A stretch of 64,000 nucleotides of DNA from Xestospongia muta (Eukaryota > Porifera > Demospongiae > Haplosclerida > Petrosiidae), in the NCBI GenBank assembly GCA_963693285.1, contig OY848919.1, positions 806,001 through 870,000 of the forward strand, read 5' to 3'. A model generated the notes under the pieces. That model was not told the DNA's origin. It did not search any database and saw only the letters and a list, made by a program, of their open reading frames with translations. This document shows, piece after piece, positions 1-26,480 of this stretch. Position 1 is the stretch's first letter, and every line of letters starts with the position of its first letter. A program made the translations under genes and the position numbers.

Positions 1-3223
<3,223 letters not shown>

Positions 3224-3572
3224 CCCTGTAAGTTTATTGCATCATTTTTAAAACAATCCATAAATATTTTTTTAACATCATGAATTTTAATATTATTTTT
3301 TTTCATTTGTTAGATAATAATCATAACAAAATGCACACAACAAATCAATTATTGCATCATCATTTTTTTTATTATTGCATCTCACATGATATTGTTTATT
3401 ACTTACATTTTACATTATTATGCTGATATCACTAATATCTCTCGTTCCCACTTAACATTGTTGATATGTACATTTTATGTTACCATAGCAACCACATTAC
3501 ATTGTTTTATTGACATACATTATACATGTTATGTGTCATGTATTAAAATTTGTTTTCAACTTTTTTCATCAA

Positions 3573-3577
<5 letters not shown>

Positions 3578-3615
<38 letters not shown>

Positions 3616-3616
3616 C
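3578..3616. repeat. (ATT)n microsatellite
   Basis: About 12 ATT units lie in AT-rich intergenic DNA downstream of the RhoGEF-like gene. Confidence 0.9.
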
Positions 3617-3817
3617 ACTACATATATTAACTTAATAATTTGTAGTATTTTGTAATATCATGATTGTTGTTTAATATTTATTAGTTTATACCAGACGCAA
3701 ATACTGCAATTTGATTGGCTAGCCTCAGGTGTTTATATTTATTAGTAACCTGTATGGAGGTTACTATATAAAATACTATAGTAACGTGATGTTATTGTGT
3801 CTCTTAACTAAGTCACC

Positions 3818-3949
3818 TAGAGCCCTACGCGTCAGTTATTTAGTTGCTCAGTAACCCTTGAATTCAAAATAATCCCCTCGCCTGCGACTCGGGTATTATT
3901 TGGAATTCTCGGTTTATTAAACAACTAAATAACCTTGCATAGGCCTCTA
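3818..3949. repeat. imperfect inverted repeat, possible foldback element
   Basis: The left arm starts with TAGAGCCCTACGC and contains GTTATTTAGTTG, GAATTC and AAATAAT. The right arm is its imperfect reverse complement and ends CAACTAAATAAC then GCATAGGCCTCTA. The arms are about 60 nt and enclose a ~14-nt GC-rich loop at 3878-3891. It could be a MITE-type foldback element or a cruciform-forming regulatory sequence; no second copy was found in the window. Confidence 0.7.
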
Positions 3950-4321
3950 ACTATTACTAAAAGTAACACCAATTATTATTTGTATTAAAACATGACTGAA
4001 AAACATGATTTATTTCAAACAATTTCTTGCGTATATACTGCTATTGTACGGCCATTTTAAGTATCATCATATTTGGTATCCAAGGAGACCAATATTAGGT
4101 TGCTTAGATACCAAGATTATGGCTATTCAACTGCTTTCCTTAGTCAATACACTTTAATTAATTAATATTGATAAATAGTCAAGAAATCAAGCTTTAAAAA
4201 TGTCTGACAAATTATTTGAACTAACATTTTCTAATTTGACTATTGTCTGTGTTGTGCCTCCACCAATCTCGTATATAGAAGGCAACAAATAATAACACGT
4301 GGTAATTGGGCGAAGTATCGT

Positions 4322-4333
4322 TGCGCATGCTCA
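4322..4333 (+). promoter_or_regulatory. NRF1-like motif in the gene A promoter
   Basis: TGCGCATGCTCA lies about 50 bp upstream of the gene A start codon. The same 12-mer lies upstream of gene E (39930-39941). It resembles the palindromic NRF1 site TGCGCATGCGC. Function is inferred. Confidence 0.4.
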
Positions 4334-4381
4334 GTAGTTAATACGCGCCTCTCCCACGAAAACCGTTGCAGATCTTGCGTT

Positions 4382-9625
<5,244 letters not shown>

Positions 9626-9930
9626 TTATTTTTGTACTATTTTTGTATCATTGGTTGTTTCTAGTAAGAAAGACTTAAGCAACAAATGTTTGCTCATCCA
9701 CACTACTGACAGCTGTTGTTCATAATTTTTAATTTATTGTTGCTTTTCTTTTCATATTTTTTAATTGACAATTTTATATTATTATGACATAAATATATAA
9801 AGTTTATTAACTAATAGTTAGTGTTTAGGACGATATATACTTTGGCGTATGTCAGCTCTCTGCTTTAAGTTAATGTACCAAGAAGGAGGATCTCTATAAG
9901 TCTAAAAATATGAAGGACATTGTAAACTCA
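9626..9930. other. 3' flank of gene A
   Basis: AT-rich flank. Its tail (GTGTTTAGGACGATATA and onward, about 9820) matches the sequence that follows the end of PIBF1 at 46180, so the duplicated PIBF1 3' flank begins here. Confidence 0.5.
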
Positions 9931-10290
9931 GTTGTAAACATCAGTACTTATCACAGTAACCTAGGATACCTAGACTGTACCATTAGATTAGTGAACATCA
10001 GTACTTATCACAGTATAACCTAGGATACCTACACTGTACCATTAGATTAGTGAACATCAGTACTTATCACAGTAACCTAGGATACCTAAACTGTACCATT
10101 AGATTAGTGAACATCAGTACTTATCACAGTAACCTAGGATACCTACACTGTACCATTAGATTAGTGAACATCAGTACTTATCACAGTATAACCTAGGATA
10201 CCTACACTGTACCATTAGATTAGTGAACATCAGTACTTATCACAGTAACCTAGGATACCTACACTATACCATTAGACTAGTAAACATCAC
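9931..10290. repeat. 57-59-bp minisatellite, 6 copies, derived from the PIBF1 3' flank
   Basis: GTGAACATCAGTACTTATCA recurs about six times with a 57-bp spacing, or 59 bp where TA is inserted. Single units lie at 20458, 34622 and 46313, and two units at 22831-22950, always just beyond the PIBF1 stop codon. The ORFs starting MNISTYHSNLGYLH are translations of this repeat and not genes. Confidence 0.9.
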
Positions 10291-10970
10291 TTACAAAAAA
10301 TAGTTGGTTGAGGTTGATCTATAGTGCTCTTTCCTTTTTTGTTGAGATGTGTCCAGTTCCCCAGCAGACAGCCCCTCCCATTTCTCTCAACACTCTTAAC
10401 CATATCCTTCATATTACTAAGTTCCTACATTAAGTGAATATAGTAATACCCTAGCTCTTTATTTGTTAGGTCACCATTAGGGGTTACCTCTTACTGTGAT
10501 AACAATCTCTCTATATTAGCTGTCATTAGGTTTTTCTCTCTAGTTCTCTATAAACAACACATTTGATCTCTCTCTGTTATAATATATCTTCTTACTTTAA
10601 TTTAGCTTCTAGAACACTATTTCTATTCTGTGTAATTTGTAATTGTTGATCTCGGCTTCTTAAACTCTCCATGAGATATTTGTGTGGTCGGTCATGATCA
10701 GAGAGTTTAACTTGAGAGGAGAGAATCACTATCTAATTAGAACAAGTCATGGTAATATTAATAATACTACTACTAATAATAATTACTAGTAATATTAATC
10801 TTTGAAAAGAGATCAACCCCTAGTCATGGTGTCCACATAATATTGGATAGTATTTCACTTACCTTTTTTCCTTCAACTCTTGTTTATCTTTGTTCTCTGC
10901 CACTAACTGTTGCTAACACTAACAATGCATTAATTCCTTTGATCTAAGCACTTTCCTAGTTAACTGTACG
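10262..10970 (-). pseudogene. decayed PIBF1 3'-end remnant after gene A
   Basis: Read on the minus strand, it matches the last four exons of the intact PIBF1 at 46370-47254. The last exon lies at ~10280-10430, the next has internal deletions (~10470-10550), then comes a well-kept exon (~10590-10740), and a decayed version of the SVQLARR exon (~10860-10970). It has frameshifting indels and no upstream exons. It is the oldest-looking of the truncated PIBF1 copies. Confidence 0.75.
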
Positions 10971-11040
10971 TACAATATTTGATAAATATGTAATATAAAT
11001 ATCTCTGTTGTATTTTTCATCTTCCTTGACACTTCTAGTT

Positions 11041-11502
11041 GTGGATTGTTTTAACACATTAATTTTTGAGTTTCATGTCATTAGTAAGTTAAGGTATAAG
11101 GATCCATTGATGGTGGATGATTACATGCAGAAACAGTCTCTACAACAATACATAGCTGATGTTGTACATGTGCATGTCATGTGACTATTGAGGATTGGGT
11201 TTGGAATTTACTCATTGTTATGATAGAAGTCATATGACTGTTTTCCAAGAAGGAAGAAGGACACATACCTCTGTATGGTAAGTATAATGACTTTAGTCAC
11301 AGATATTGAATTTACCAAATACATTTTTAAGAGTTATTAGTTTTATTCATTGTTACAATAGAAATCATATTCATTGTTATGATAAAAGTCATATGACAGA
11401 TTTCCAAGGAGGAGATAAAAGACGCATATACTTTGTTCAGTAAGTAAATAACTATTTATCTTGATTACCAATTATAATACACCAACAGTTATTTAGACTA
11501 AA
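11041..11502 (+). other. upstream flank of exon B
   Basis: It carries phrases also found upstream of C and D, such as GGATCCA(T/C)TGAT, ACATGTCATGTGACTATTG and ACTCATTGTTATGATAGAA, so it is a diverged copy of the same promoter flank. No coding sequence. Confidence 0.5.
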
Positions 11503-11793
11503 ATGGCTACTGGAGATAGTTCATTTGATGAGATATTAAATGGCAAACCAACTTTAGCTGAGTTATGTAAACATGTTCCTATCAGTACTAACTGGAAGAT
11601 GATGGGAACCTTACTTGAACTTGATGTTAGAAAGTTAAATGAAATTGACCATGAGTCAAAGTCTGTCTCTGATGGAGTATTAAAGATGTATGAACTGTGG
11701 CTGGATACTAAACCTCAGGCTACAAGGAGACAAATTGTGGACACATTGAAGATGGAAGCTGTTGGACAAAAGAATCTAGCTCTTGAATACTAG
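11503..11793 (+). pseudogene. Gene B: isolated death-domain exon
   Basis: The 96-residue frame is a C/D-type death domain (MATGDSSFDEI start, GTLLELDVRKLNEI, KMYELWL, ATRRQI). It stops at TAG just where paralogues continue into their second exon. The sequence from 11792 on is nearly identical to that from ~25432, the upstream flank of gene D, so the exon was cut by a duplication joint and no downstream exons follow. It could still make a death-domain-only protein; most residues are conserved, with changes such as KMMGTLL and DHESKSVS. A pseudogene is the simpler reading. Confidence 0.65.
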
Positions 11794-12855
11794 AATACTA
11801 CACTAAACAAACAATACAACAAACAGTCTATTATTATAAATGAATTAGTTCTAGTAAACTAGTTCCAATCACATTTATAACAAGTAAGTTGTAACATTCC
11901 ATTCAAGGATTATCAGATGACTTCTATTTCTCTTGTTATGATAATAAAACATATTACCTCATAGAAATACTGATCTTGTGTTTTTAAAACATAATCTTAG
12001 CAATTATTGTAGTTGCCTATAACCCCATACATATAGTATGATCTACTATAAGCTACAAGGACTCCATGTAGTTATAGCTATGTAGTTATAACATAAGTTA
12101 TCATAAGAAGCAAAACATTACATATGAACAGTATGGTTGGTTCCTTAAGCTACATAGATTAGATTATATGATGTTTACATCTAATAAACTGGTGCATATT
12201 TTGTATACATAACATAGCAATGTACTGAGTTTTATACATAGTAAAGGTAACATCATAAATTAATATACTCTGTACTATGTAGAGGTACTCATGCAATTAA
12301 GGGAGTGTATACTAGTTGTCATAACTTTGCTATGATTGTTATCATAACTTCACTCTTAGCTTCTATGATAGAAATCTATTGGTACTGTAGCAAATAGTCA
12401 CATTATTGGTTATAACAATCAATCAATTTTTAACAGAGATGCATGCAATGGGAGATCTCCACAATTTAATTTTGCTATTGTAATGATTTTCCAGTGAATT
12501 TACAAATACTTTGTACAATATAATTCCAACATTTTTCTGTGATAATGCACAATATAAATACTAACAATTAAGTGTTTAGGAAGTTAAGGTCTAGGGTATA
12601 AGGATCCACTGATTGATGACACAATCCTATGAATAATTACATGTAGAAACAGCATTTACTATAATACATGTTGTACATATACATGTCATGTGACTATTGG
12701 GAGTTGGCTTGGAATTTACTCATTGTTATGATAGAACTCATATGACTGTTTGCCTAGCTAGGAAGAAGGCCAGATATCAGTAGGTAAGTAAATGACTTTA
12801 ATTACTGAGATTTATTAAATACCTTTTAAAAGATTCAATATAGTCTTAGACTAAA
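11792..12855 (+). repeat. upstream flank of gene C, duplicated upstream of gene D
   Basis: This ~1.06-kb block reappears at about 25432-26480 with few differences and leads in both places into the ATGGCTACTGGAGATAG start. It contains the shared promoter of C and D. No TATA-like element could be assigned with confidence. Confidence 0.85.
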
Positions 12856-19610
<6,755 letters not shown>

Positions 19611-20270
19611 TTATTAGTTATTTTTGTACTATTGGTGATATTTTTTTACTAAAAATAAATTATTTCAAATTCAAATAAGTCAATTATTAGTTAAATACTT
19701 TAGTTTCCAGTTCTTTGTCTTCTAACAAAGTTAACAATTTTTATAATTCAATTCTTCTCTAGAAAAACTCAACTTCTCTACTTGACAATTGACCCCGCCT
19801 ACATTAATTAATAATAAAAGCTTCAATATTGTTATTTCTAATATTTACAAATACAATTATAACAAACAAACTAGACTAAATTCTACATTAATAGTCCTCT
19901 AGTTAGTAGCTATATAAAATTAAATATTATCGCTACGTCTAATACCACTAATTACTGCTGTTAATAAAAAATCCATTGATTAAAGCCAATTAATTTGTCA
20001 AATCATCTAAAAACTTATTTCCTACACACACAGTTCACTTAACAAATTAATATTATATTTAATAACACGTTCTATTTAATAATACACTCACTTTTAACAA
20101 TTCCATGAAAGTACTGATCCATACAACATCAGAAGATTTCTTGATAACATTACAACTATTAACTTACTACTAAACAAACTTAGTTTCTATTAACAGTAGT
20201 AGACTGTATCTAGTAGTTAGCAGTTTTGCTAGTTAGTTATCTTCTATCATTAGTAGTTTCTAGTAAAGAA
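19611..20270 (+). repeat. 3' flank of gene C, repeated after D and E
   Basis: The block up to CTTCTATCATTAGTAGTTTC matches 32011-32670 and 43701-44360 almost base for base. It includes a poly(A)-type AATAAA at 19654-19659. Confidence 0.85.
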
Positions 20271-20846
20271 TTATATTGTTATGATACAAATTATATAAAG
20301 TGTATTAACTAATAGTTAGTGTTTAGGATGATATATTCTTTTGTGTACGTCAGCTCTCTGCTTTAATTTACTGTACCAAGAAGGAGGATCTTGACGAGTC
20401 TAGATCTAAAAACATGGAGAACACGTAAGCCCAGTATAGTGACCTCTAGAATGACTAGTGAACATCAGTACTTATCACAGTAACCTAGGATACCTACACT
20501 GTACCATTAGACTACTAAACATCACTTACAAAAATAGTTGGTTGAGGTTGATCTATAGTGCTCTTTCCCTTTTGCTGAGATGTGTCCCATTCCATAGATG
20601 GACAGCCCCTCCCACTTCTCCTAACACTCTTAACCATATCCTTCATAATACTAAGTTCCTACATTAAGTGAATATAGTAATATTTTAACTCTTTATTTGT
20701 TAGGTCAGGGGTTACCTCTTGTTGCGATAACAATCTTTCCAAATCAGCTGTCATTAGGTTCTTCGCTTAAGTCAGTTTAAACAAGATTGTTCTAGTTCTC
20801 TATAAACAACACATTTGATCTCTCTCTGTTATAATATATCTTCTTA
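20271..20846 (-). pseudogene. 576-bp insert carrying PIBF1 3' exon remnants, flanked by 30-bp direct repeats
   Basis: The insert is absent at the equivalent places after D and E. It matches 22670-23280, the end of PIBF1 plus its flank. On the minus strand it contains versions of the last exon (~20518-20664) and of the penultimate exon (~20704-20800). The same 30-bp sequence, CTTCTATCATTAGTAGTTTC onward, stands at 20241-20270 and 20847-20876. Confidence 0.75.
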
Positions 20847-21378
20847 CTTCTATCATTAGTAGTTTCTAGTAAAGAAAGCTTAAAGCAGTAAAGGCTTAAG
20901 CAGCAAACTTTTTCTCACCGACAGCTGCTGGCTCTACAGCTGCTACTTTAATAGCTGTGGTGTGTAACTATGGAAAAATGCAAACCCGCGAGTAAAGATG
21001 GCGGTAAATAGTTGTCTTGTCTTTTATTATTAAAACAAACTGAAGGAAGAGGAGAGTAGCTCATCTGCTGTACAATGTCGACCAATGAACAAGACAGAGA
21101 TCAAGAACAATAACACTTACAAACTGCCAGTAAACACGGCGGTAAGTTACTTATTAAAAGAGTCTTGTATTAATCCTTCTTATTAAACAGAATGGAGAAG
21201 GAGGAGACGATCTAAAACACAAAGAAGAAGTAGACAATATGAGAGTTGCTTTACAATGTTGACCAATGAACAAGACAGACATCAAGAACAATAACAGAGT
21301 CATTGTACATGTTGATCAAACAAAAGGAGAAATTATAGGTTTAAAATTAATATATACAATAAAAATAAAGAATCACTC

Positions 21379-21850
21379 TATGGCACTATCCAATGTAGTA
21401 ACCAAACTCCCCATCCTTATGTACAGGTCCTCTGTTTGGGATCCATATTCTATTCCTAACATCAATAAATTGGAAAAAGCTCAACATTTCGCTCTAAAAC
21501 TTGCAGTAAAAATTGGACCTCTGATTATCCTCTACTTCAACAACTCTTTAGTCTTCCTTCTCTATCCTCCTGTAGAACAACATCCAAGCTTGTCCTTTTA
21601 TACAAGTTCATCTTTAGTAAGCTCTACATTTCAGCTGGCTCTTTTTATTTAAAAACCAGTCCTCTTATAATTTACATTCTTCCCACCCTTTAAACCTGAA
21701 TCTGTCCTTCTCCAGATCATCTGCTATCCTCAACTCCTTCCTTCCCAGTGCTATCTCCCTCTGGAATTCCCTTCCCTCCTCATTGAAAGATCTCAACTCT
21801 GCAAGTCAGTTCAATCAAAATATTTATTATATACTTTAGAATTATCAGGA
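21379..21850 (+). mobile_element. non-LTR retrotransposon (LINE) 3' coding remnant, copy 1
   Basis: The frame at 21379-21652 contains VWDPYSIPNINKLEKAQ, and past a frameshift comes AISLWNSLPSSLKDLN. These two motifs in this order are typical of the C-terminal end of LINE reverse transcriptase polyproteins. No endonuclease or catalytic YADD is present, so it is a dead 5'-truncated or decayed fragment. It is duplicated with the surrounding block rather than newly inserted at each site. Confidence 0.7.
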
Positions 21851-21975
21851 ATATAGCTTACATATTGTTCATATTTATTTATTCATTCACCTGTTAATAT
21901 TATCACTCATCATAAATTCTTCACCTCCTATTTTATTTAATGCTATTATTTTTGATGCTCTTTATATTAGCTTTA

Positions 21976-22254
21976 CTATTGAGTGTCTTTTGTGTTTAAA
22001 AAGTAAAAAAAAACATTGGTCTCTATTTGTTCTTTAAAGAAAGCATCTTCAACTAACATATTGTTCATATAAGCAGCCAATTGTTCAAAAAATGAACATT
22101 TTGTCACTACAATCTTTTTAGATATCATTTGTATGTAGAGGGTGTTGTCTGTATGGTTTGTTAATTGTTTATAAATAAATATGTCATCTTGAGTGTGCAA
22201 TTGTGTAAAAAATGTGGAGAATAACTCATAATCTGAACAATAAAGATACTTCAA
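21976..22254 (-). CDS. hypothetical 92-residue ORF, copy 1 of 3
   Basis: MKYLYCSDYELFS start, FFTQLHTQDDIF, and a C-terminal YFLNTKDTQ. Copies stand at 33767-34045 and 45443-45736; the last is altered at the 3' end by one extra A in a poly-A run. Differences between copies are mostly amino-acid changing, which does not argue for purifying selection. It may be a fragment of an unknown transposon gene. I recognise no family. Confidence 0.25.
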   Translation of the reverse strand: MKYLYCSDYELFSTFFTQLHTQDDIFIYKQLTNHTDNTLYIQMISKKIVVTKCSFFEQLAAYMNNMLVEDAFFKEQIETNVFFYFLNTKDTQ

Positions 22255-22829
22255 ATGAACAAGTAATAAGTAATATTGTCAAGATTTATTATATTATTAT
22301 TTTCAGGGGGGTAGAACCTGGGGGGCAAAGGGGACCAGGCATGCCAATTCTTCAACAGGGGGCCTTGCCCCCCTGTAATTATTATATAAAACATGTACCA
22401 TGTTGATTAAACTACTTTGGACAATTTTAACTGTATGTTTGTTTTAATTATTGTATTAAAAAACACTTCCATGTTGCTGGTCAGAGAAAATAGCATGCAC
22501 TCAAAAATGCTTAAAAAGCACTAATCATAATATAGTACATAGTTTGCTCTAACATCATCATGTAGGGTTGTGCCCCCCTATAAATTTCATCTTCCTACTC
22601 CCCTGATTTTAATTGATTGTTTTTCTTTTCATGTTTTTAATTGACAATATTATATTATTATGACATAAATTATATAAAGTGTATTAACTAATAGTTAGTG
22701 TTTAGGATGACATATTCTTTTGTGTATGTCGGCTCTCTGCTTTAATTTACTGTACCAAGAAAGAGGATCTTGACGAATCTAAAAACATGGAGAACACGTA
22801 AGCTCAGTATAGTGACCTCTAGAATGACT

Positions 22830-23900
22830 AGTGAACATCAGTACTTATCACAGTAACCTAGGATACCTACACTGTACCATTAGACTAGTAAACATCAGTA
22901 CTTATCACAGTAACCTAGGATACCTACATTGTACCATTAGACTAGTGAACATCACATACAAAAATGGTTGGTTGAGGTTGATCTACAGCGCTCCTTCCCT
23001 TTTTCTGAGACGTGTCCCATTCCATGGATGGACAGCCCCTCCCATTTCTCCTAACACTCTTAACCATATCCTTCATAATACTAAGTTCCTACATTAAGTG
23101 AATATAGTAATATCTTAACTCTTTATTTGTTAGGTCAGAGGTTTACCTCTTGTTGTGATAACAATCTTTCCAAATCAGCTGACATTGTGTTTTTCTCTCT
23201 TGTCAGTTTTAAATGAGATTGTTCTAGTTCTCTATAAACAACACATTTGATCTCTCTCTGTTATAATATATCTTCTTACTTTAATTTAGTTTCTAAAACA
23301 CTATTTATATTCTGTGTTGTTTGTAATTGTTGATCTCGGCTTCTTAAACTCTCCATGAGATATTTGTGTGGTTGGTTAGAGAGTTCAACTTGAGAGGAGA
23401 GACTCACTATCTAAATAGGACAAGTCAATGAGTGCAGTAACATTTTATATAATAGAACCTCTATCATAAGATACCCTCTAAAACAAGGACACTTGTTCTA
23501 GTCTAATAGTAATATTTTAGTATATTAACCTGTTAATACATGAAACAGTTTAAAGGTCTGTTATAGAGAATATTGTTTAGTGGACCTTTTAATTTCTACT
23601 GATCATTGTCTACTTTCAAATAATATTAATCTTTATAAAAAAGATCAACCCATTAATTAATTTATGTTCAAGGTATCCACATAATATTAGACTATATATT
23701 AATAACTTACTTACCTTTTCCTTTAACTCTTGTTTATCTTTGTTCTCTACCTTTAACTGTTGCCGTAGTGATGCATTAATTCTTTCTAATTACAGAAATC
23801 TTTACACTATAAGACAATGGATATTAGTTGGTAAATACATAATATAAATGATATTTCTTTTATATTTTCATCTTCTTCTACACTTCTAGAGGTACATTGT
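22830..23900 (-). pseudogene. decayed PIBF1 3'-end remnant after gene C
   Basis: Minus-strand matches to the intact PIBF1: last exon (~22951-23095), penultimate exon (~23138-23237), the next (~23287-23420), and a damaged SVQLARR exon (~23714-23820), where the LARRVLK part is lost. A trace of the next exon (TTTTCATCTTCTTCTACAC) is at ~23866. Upstream exons are missing. Confidence 0.75.
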
Positions 23901-24289
23901 TTTAACACATCAATTATTGAGTTTGATGTCAGTCATTACTTTTCTTATTCTATAGCTAGATAGTGATGGTTAGGATTGATAAAAAGATTTCACACAATAT
24001 GTGCATTAATGTGTATATACAAATTATGGTTTGTTTCATTACTTATATTAATTAATTTCATTAGCTGTTTAGACTAATAACTCTAACTAATTATTAGCTA
24101 ATTATTAATTAAGTAATATTAGTTAACTAGCTTATTAAAGATTGTTTATATGACCTACTGATAAACATTGTATGAATTCTTCTTAACTTGATTTTATGTA
24201 TAGTTATATAACAGACACAATGTTTGATATATCATAATATATACAAACATACAAACATATACTTCATCTTTGTGATCTTACTAGTAATA

Positions 24290-24480
24290 AATTAATACAA
24301 TTTTACAATCAATACATCTCAAATCTGGTATACAACAAATAGAAGTTGTGCTAGTTAGTAATACAAGTGTGTATATTTAGTCCATTAATGTACGGTAATT
24401 GGCTTTGTCACTATTAGTTATTTTTGTACTATTATTGTTATATTTTTTTACTAAAATAAATTATTTCAAATTCAAAGAAG
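24290..24480 (+). pseudogene. LRR-exon tail of a lost death-fold paralogue
   Basis: From ~24318 the reading KSGIQQIEVVLVSNTSVYI aligns with the gene A end KFGMKQIQNVLVENKSL, followed by a stop and by the same 3' flank (CACTATTAGTTATTTTTGTA) seen after every family member. Only this tail is recognisable. Confidence 0.6.
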
Positions 24481-25079
24481 TTGATTATTAGTTAACAATT
24501 TTATAATTCTATAATTACCATTGCCAGTATTTGGATTAATGTATTTGTGGTGTGTCAACTAGTTTACATACATGGACACATAGTTCATGTGTATTAACTA
24601 CAGAATACTACTAACTCACTTTATAAGATATTAACAATAGTCAGTGTATTTGTGTGTATCATATTGTACTTAGTAATTACTAATTCAATACACCACTTCT
24701 TGAGTGTTATAATTTATGTCATTACTATGGCCATGGATGTAGCACTAGTTTTAGTTTTAGTGCTCCACATGGATGGTATCACATGCTCCTCCTGGACCCT
24801 TACCCTTGAATTCCTGTGACTGTAAGGCCACACAGTTCACTAATAAAACCCCTAGCAATAGCCTGATCAAACACAATTTGCTTGTCCAGGCCTGAATTTG
24901 AAAGTCCTCTGTAGAGAAGATTGTTTAGTGGACCATTTAATTTCTACTGAAATTATAGCCTATCTTCCGGTAATAATCATCTTTAAAAGGAGGTCAACCC
25001 TTTAATTAATTTATGCTATTTGACCAGAGCCAAATATGCAAATTCATGTTGTACTGAAAATGTATTCAATATCTATTAA

Positions 25080-25310
25080 TTTCCCAATTTTTTGTAGTTT
25101 GTATCAGTGGAAACTGTGGGTTTCATAATCAATGTGAATTATTCACTCTATAATATATTGCTTTGTAGTTGCACAATATACCAACAAATTATTAGTGAGT
25201 AATTCACATGAAGTTTAGATTCCATAGTAATCTGCCACAATTTGGTTGTTAAAATAACTGATTAATTTTTACAATACAGGATGACTAATACAAGAATGAG
25301 ACCAGAACAA
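25080..25310 (+). pseudogene. intron remnant of the lost paralogue
   Basis: GTGAGTAATTCACATGAA and AGATTCCATAGTAATC match the gene A intron at ~7340-7380. No exon sequence accompanies it. Together with 24290-24480 it suggests a decayed gene copy between C and D, with its parts now out of order. Confidence 0.45.
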
Positions 25311-25431
25311 GTGTAGAAGATGTCCTAAATTTAGTATAACAACATTATACTAACAATGTTTCATGTCATACAAAAACCTCAAACTCCATAGCAGGTGGTT
25401 TATTTTAATTAAATAACTAATTGAACTAGAA

Positions 25432-26480
25432 TACTACACTAAACAAACAATACAACAAACAGTCTATTATTATAAATGAATTAGTTCTAGTAAACTAGTT
25501 CCAATCACATTTATAACAAGTAAGTTGTAACATTCCATTCAAGGATTATCAGATGACTTCTATTTCTCTTGTTATGATAATAAAACATATTATCTCATAG
25601 AAATACTGATCTTGTGTTTTTAAAACATAATCTTAGCAATTATTGTAGTTGCCTATAACCTCATACATATAGTATGATCTACTATAAGCTACAAGGACTC
25701 TATGTAGTTATAGCTGCTATGAGTTAAGTTATCATAAGAAGCAAAACATTACATATGAACAGTATGGTTGGTTCCTTAAGCTACATAGATTAGATTATAT
25801 GATGTTTACATCTAATAAACTGGTGCATATTTTGTATACATAACATAGCAATGTACTGAGTTTTATACATAGTAAAGGTAACATCATAAATTAATATACT
25901 CTGTACTATGTAGAGGTACTCATGCAATTAAGGGAGTGTACACTAGTTGTCATAACTTTGCTATGATTGTTATCATAACTTCACTCTTAGCTTCTATGAT
26001 AAGAAATCTATTGGTACTGTAGCAAATAGTCACATTATTGGTTATAGCAATCAATTAATTTTTAACAGAGATGCATGCAATGGGAGATCTCCACAATTTA
26101 ATTTTGTTATTGCAATGATTTTCCAATAAATTTACAAATACTTTGTATAATATAATTCCAACATTTTCCTGTGATAATGCACAATATAAATACTAACAAT
26201 TAAGTGTTTAGGAAGTTAAGGTCTAGGGTATAAGGATCCACTGATTGATGACATAATCCTATGAATAATTACATGGAGAAACAGCATTTACTATAATACA
26301 TGTTGTACATATACATGTCATGTGACTATTGGGAGTTGGCTTGGAATTTACTCATTGTTATGATAGAAGTCATATGAGTGTTTGCCTAGGAAGAAGGTCA
26401 GATATCAGTAGGTAAGTAAAAGATTTAATTACTAAGATTTATTAAATACCTTTTAAAAGATTCAATAGTCTTAGACTAAA
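25432..26480 (+). repeat. upstream flank of gene D (copy of 11792-12855)
   Basis: Nearly identical to the flank of gene C, with a few base changes and small indels. The left joint, CTAGAATACTACACTAAAC, is the same sequence that cuts exon B at 11791. Confidence 0.85.

Larger units (their letters stand above)
3224..4381. other. intergenic region between the RhoGEF-like gene and gene A
   Basis: It holds an (ATT)n run at about 3578-3616, a strong imperfect inverted repeat (3818-3949, listed separately) and, close to gene A, a GC-richer stretch with an NRF1-like motif at 4322-4333. No coding sequence is seen. Confidence 0.6.
20877..22620. repeat. block shared by the 3' flanks of C, D and E
   Basis: This region (AAAAATGCAAACC..CGAGTAAA start, then a LINE remnant, then a T-rich part, then a G-rich GGGGACCAGGCA segment) matches 32680-34400 and 44370-46100. 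It was amplified together with the death-fold genes. The short segment around 22310-22370 is unusually GC-rich for the window. Confidence 0.85.

Noticed and set aside
9931..10290. CRISPR-like regularly spaced repeats
   Set aside because: Units are contiguous 57-59-bp tandem copies without unique spacers in a eukaryotic genome, and they are explained by the PIBF1 3' flank.
20458..20667. Small conserved protein MNISTYHSNLGYLH-type, several copies
   Set aside because: Antisense to the last PIBF1 exon and its 57-bp repeat; conservation follows from the duplication.
21266..21652. Host gene for the 128-residue frame
   Set aside because: The VWDPYSIPNINKLEKAQ motif and downstream WNSLPSS identify it as a LINE remnant with frame breaks.
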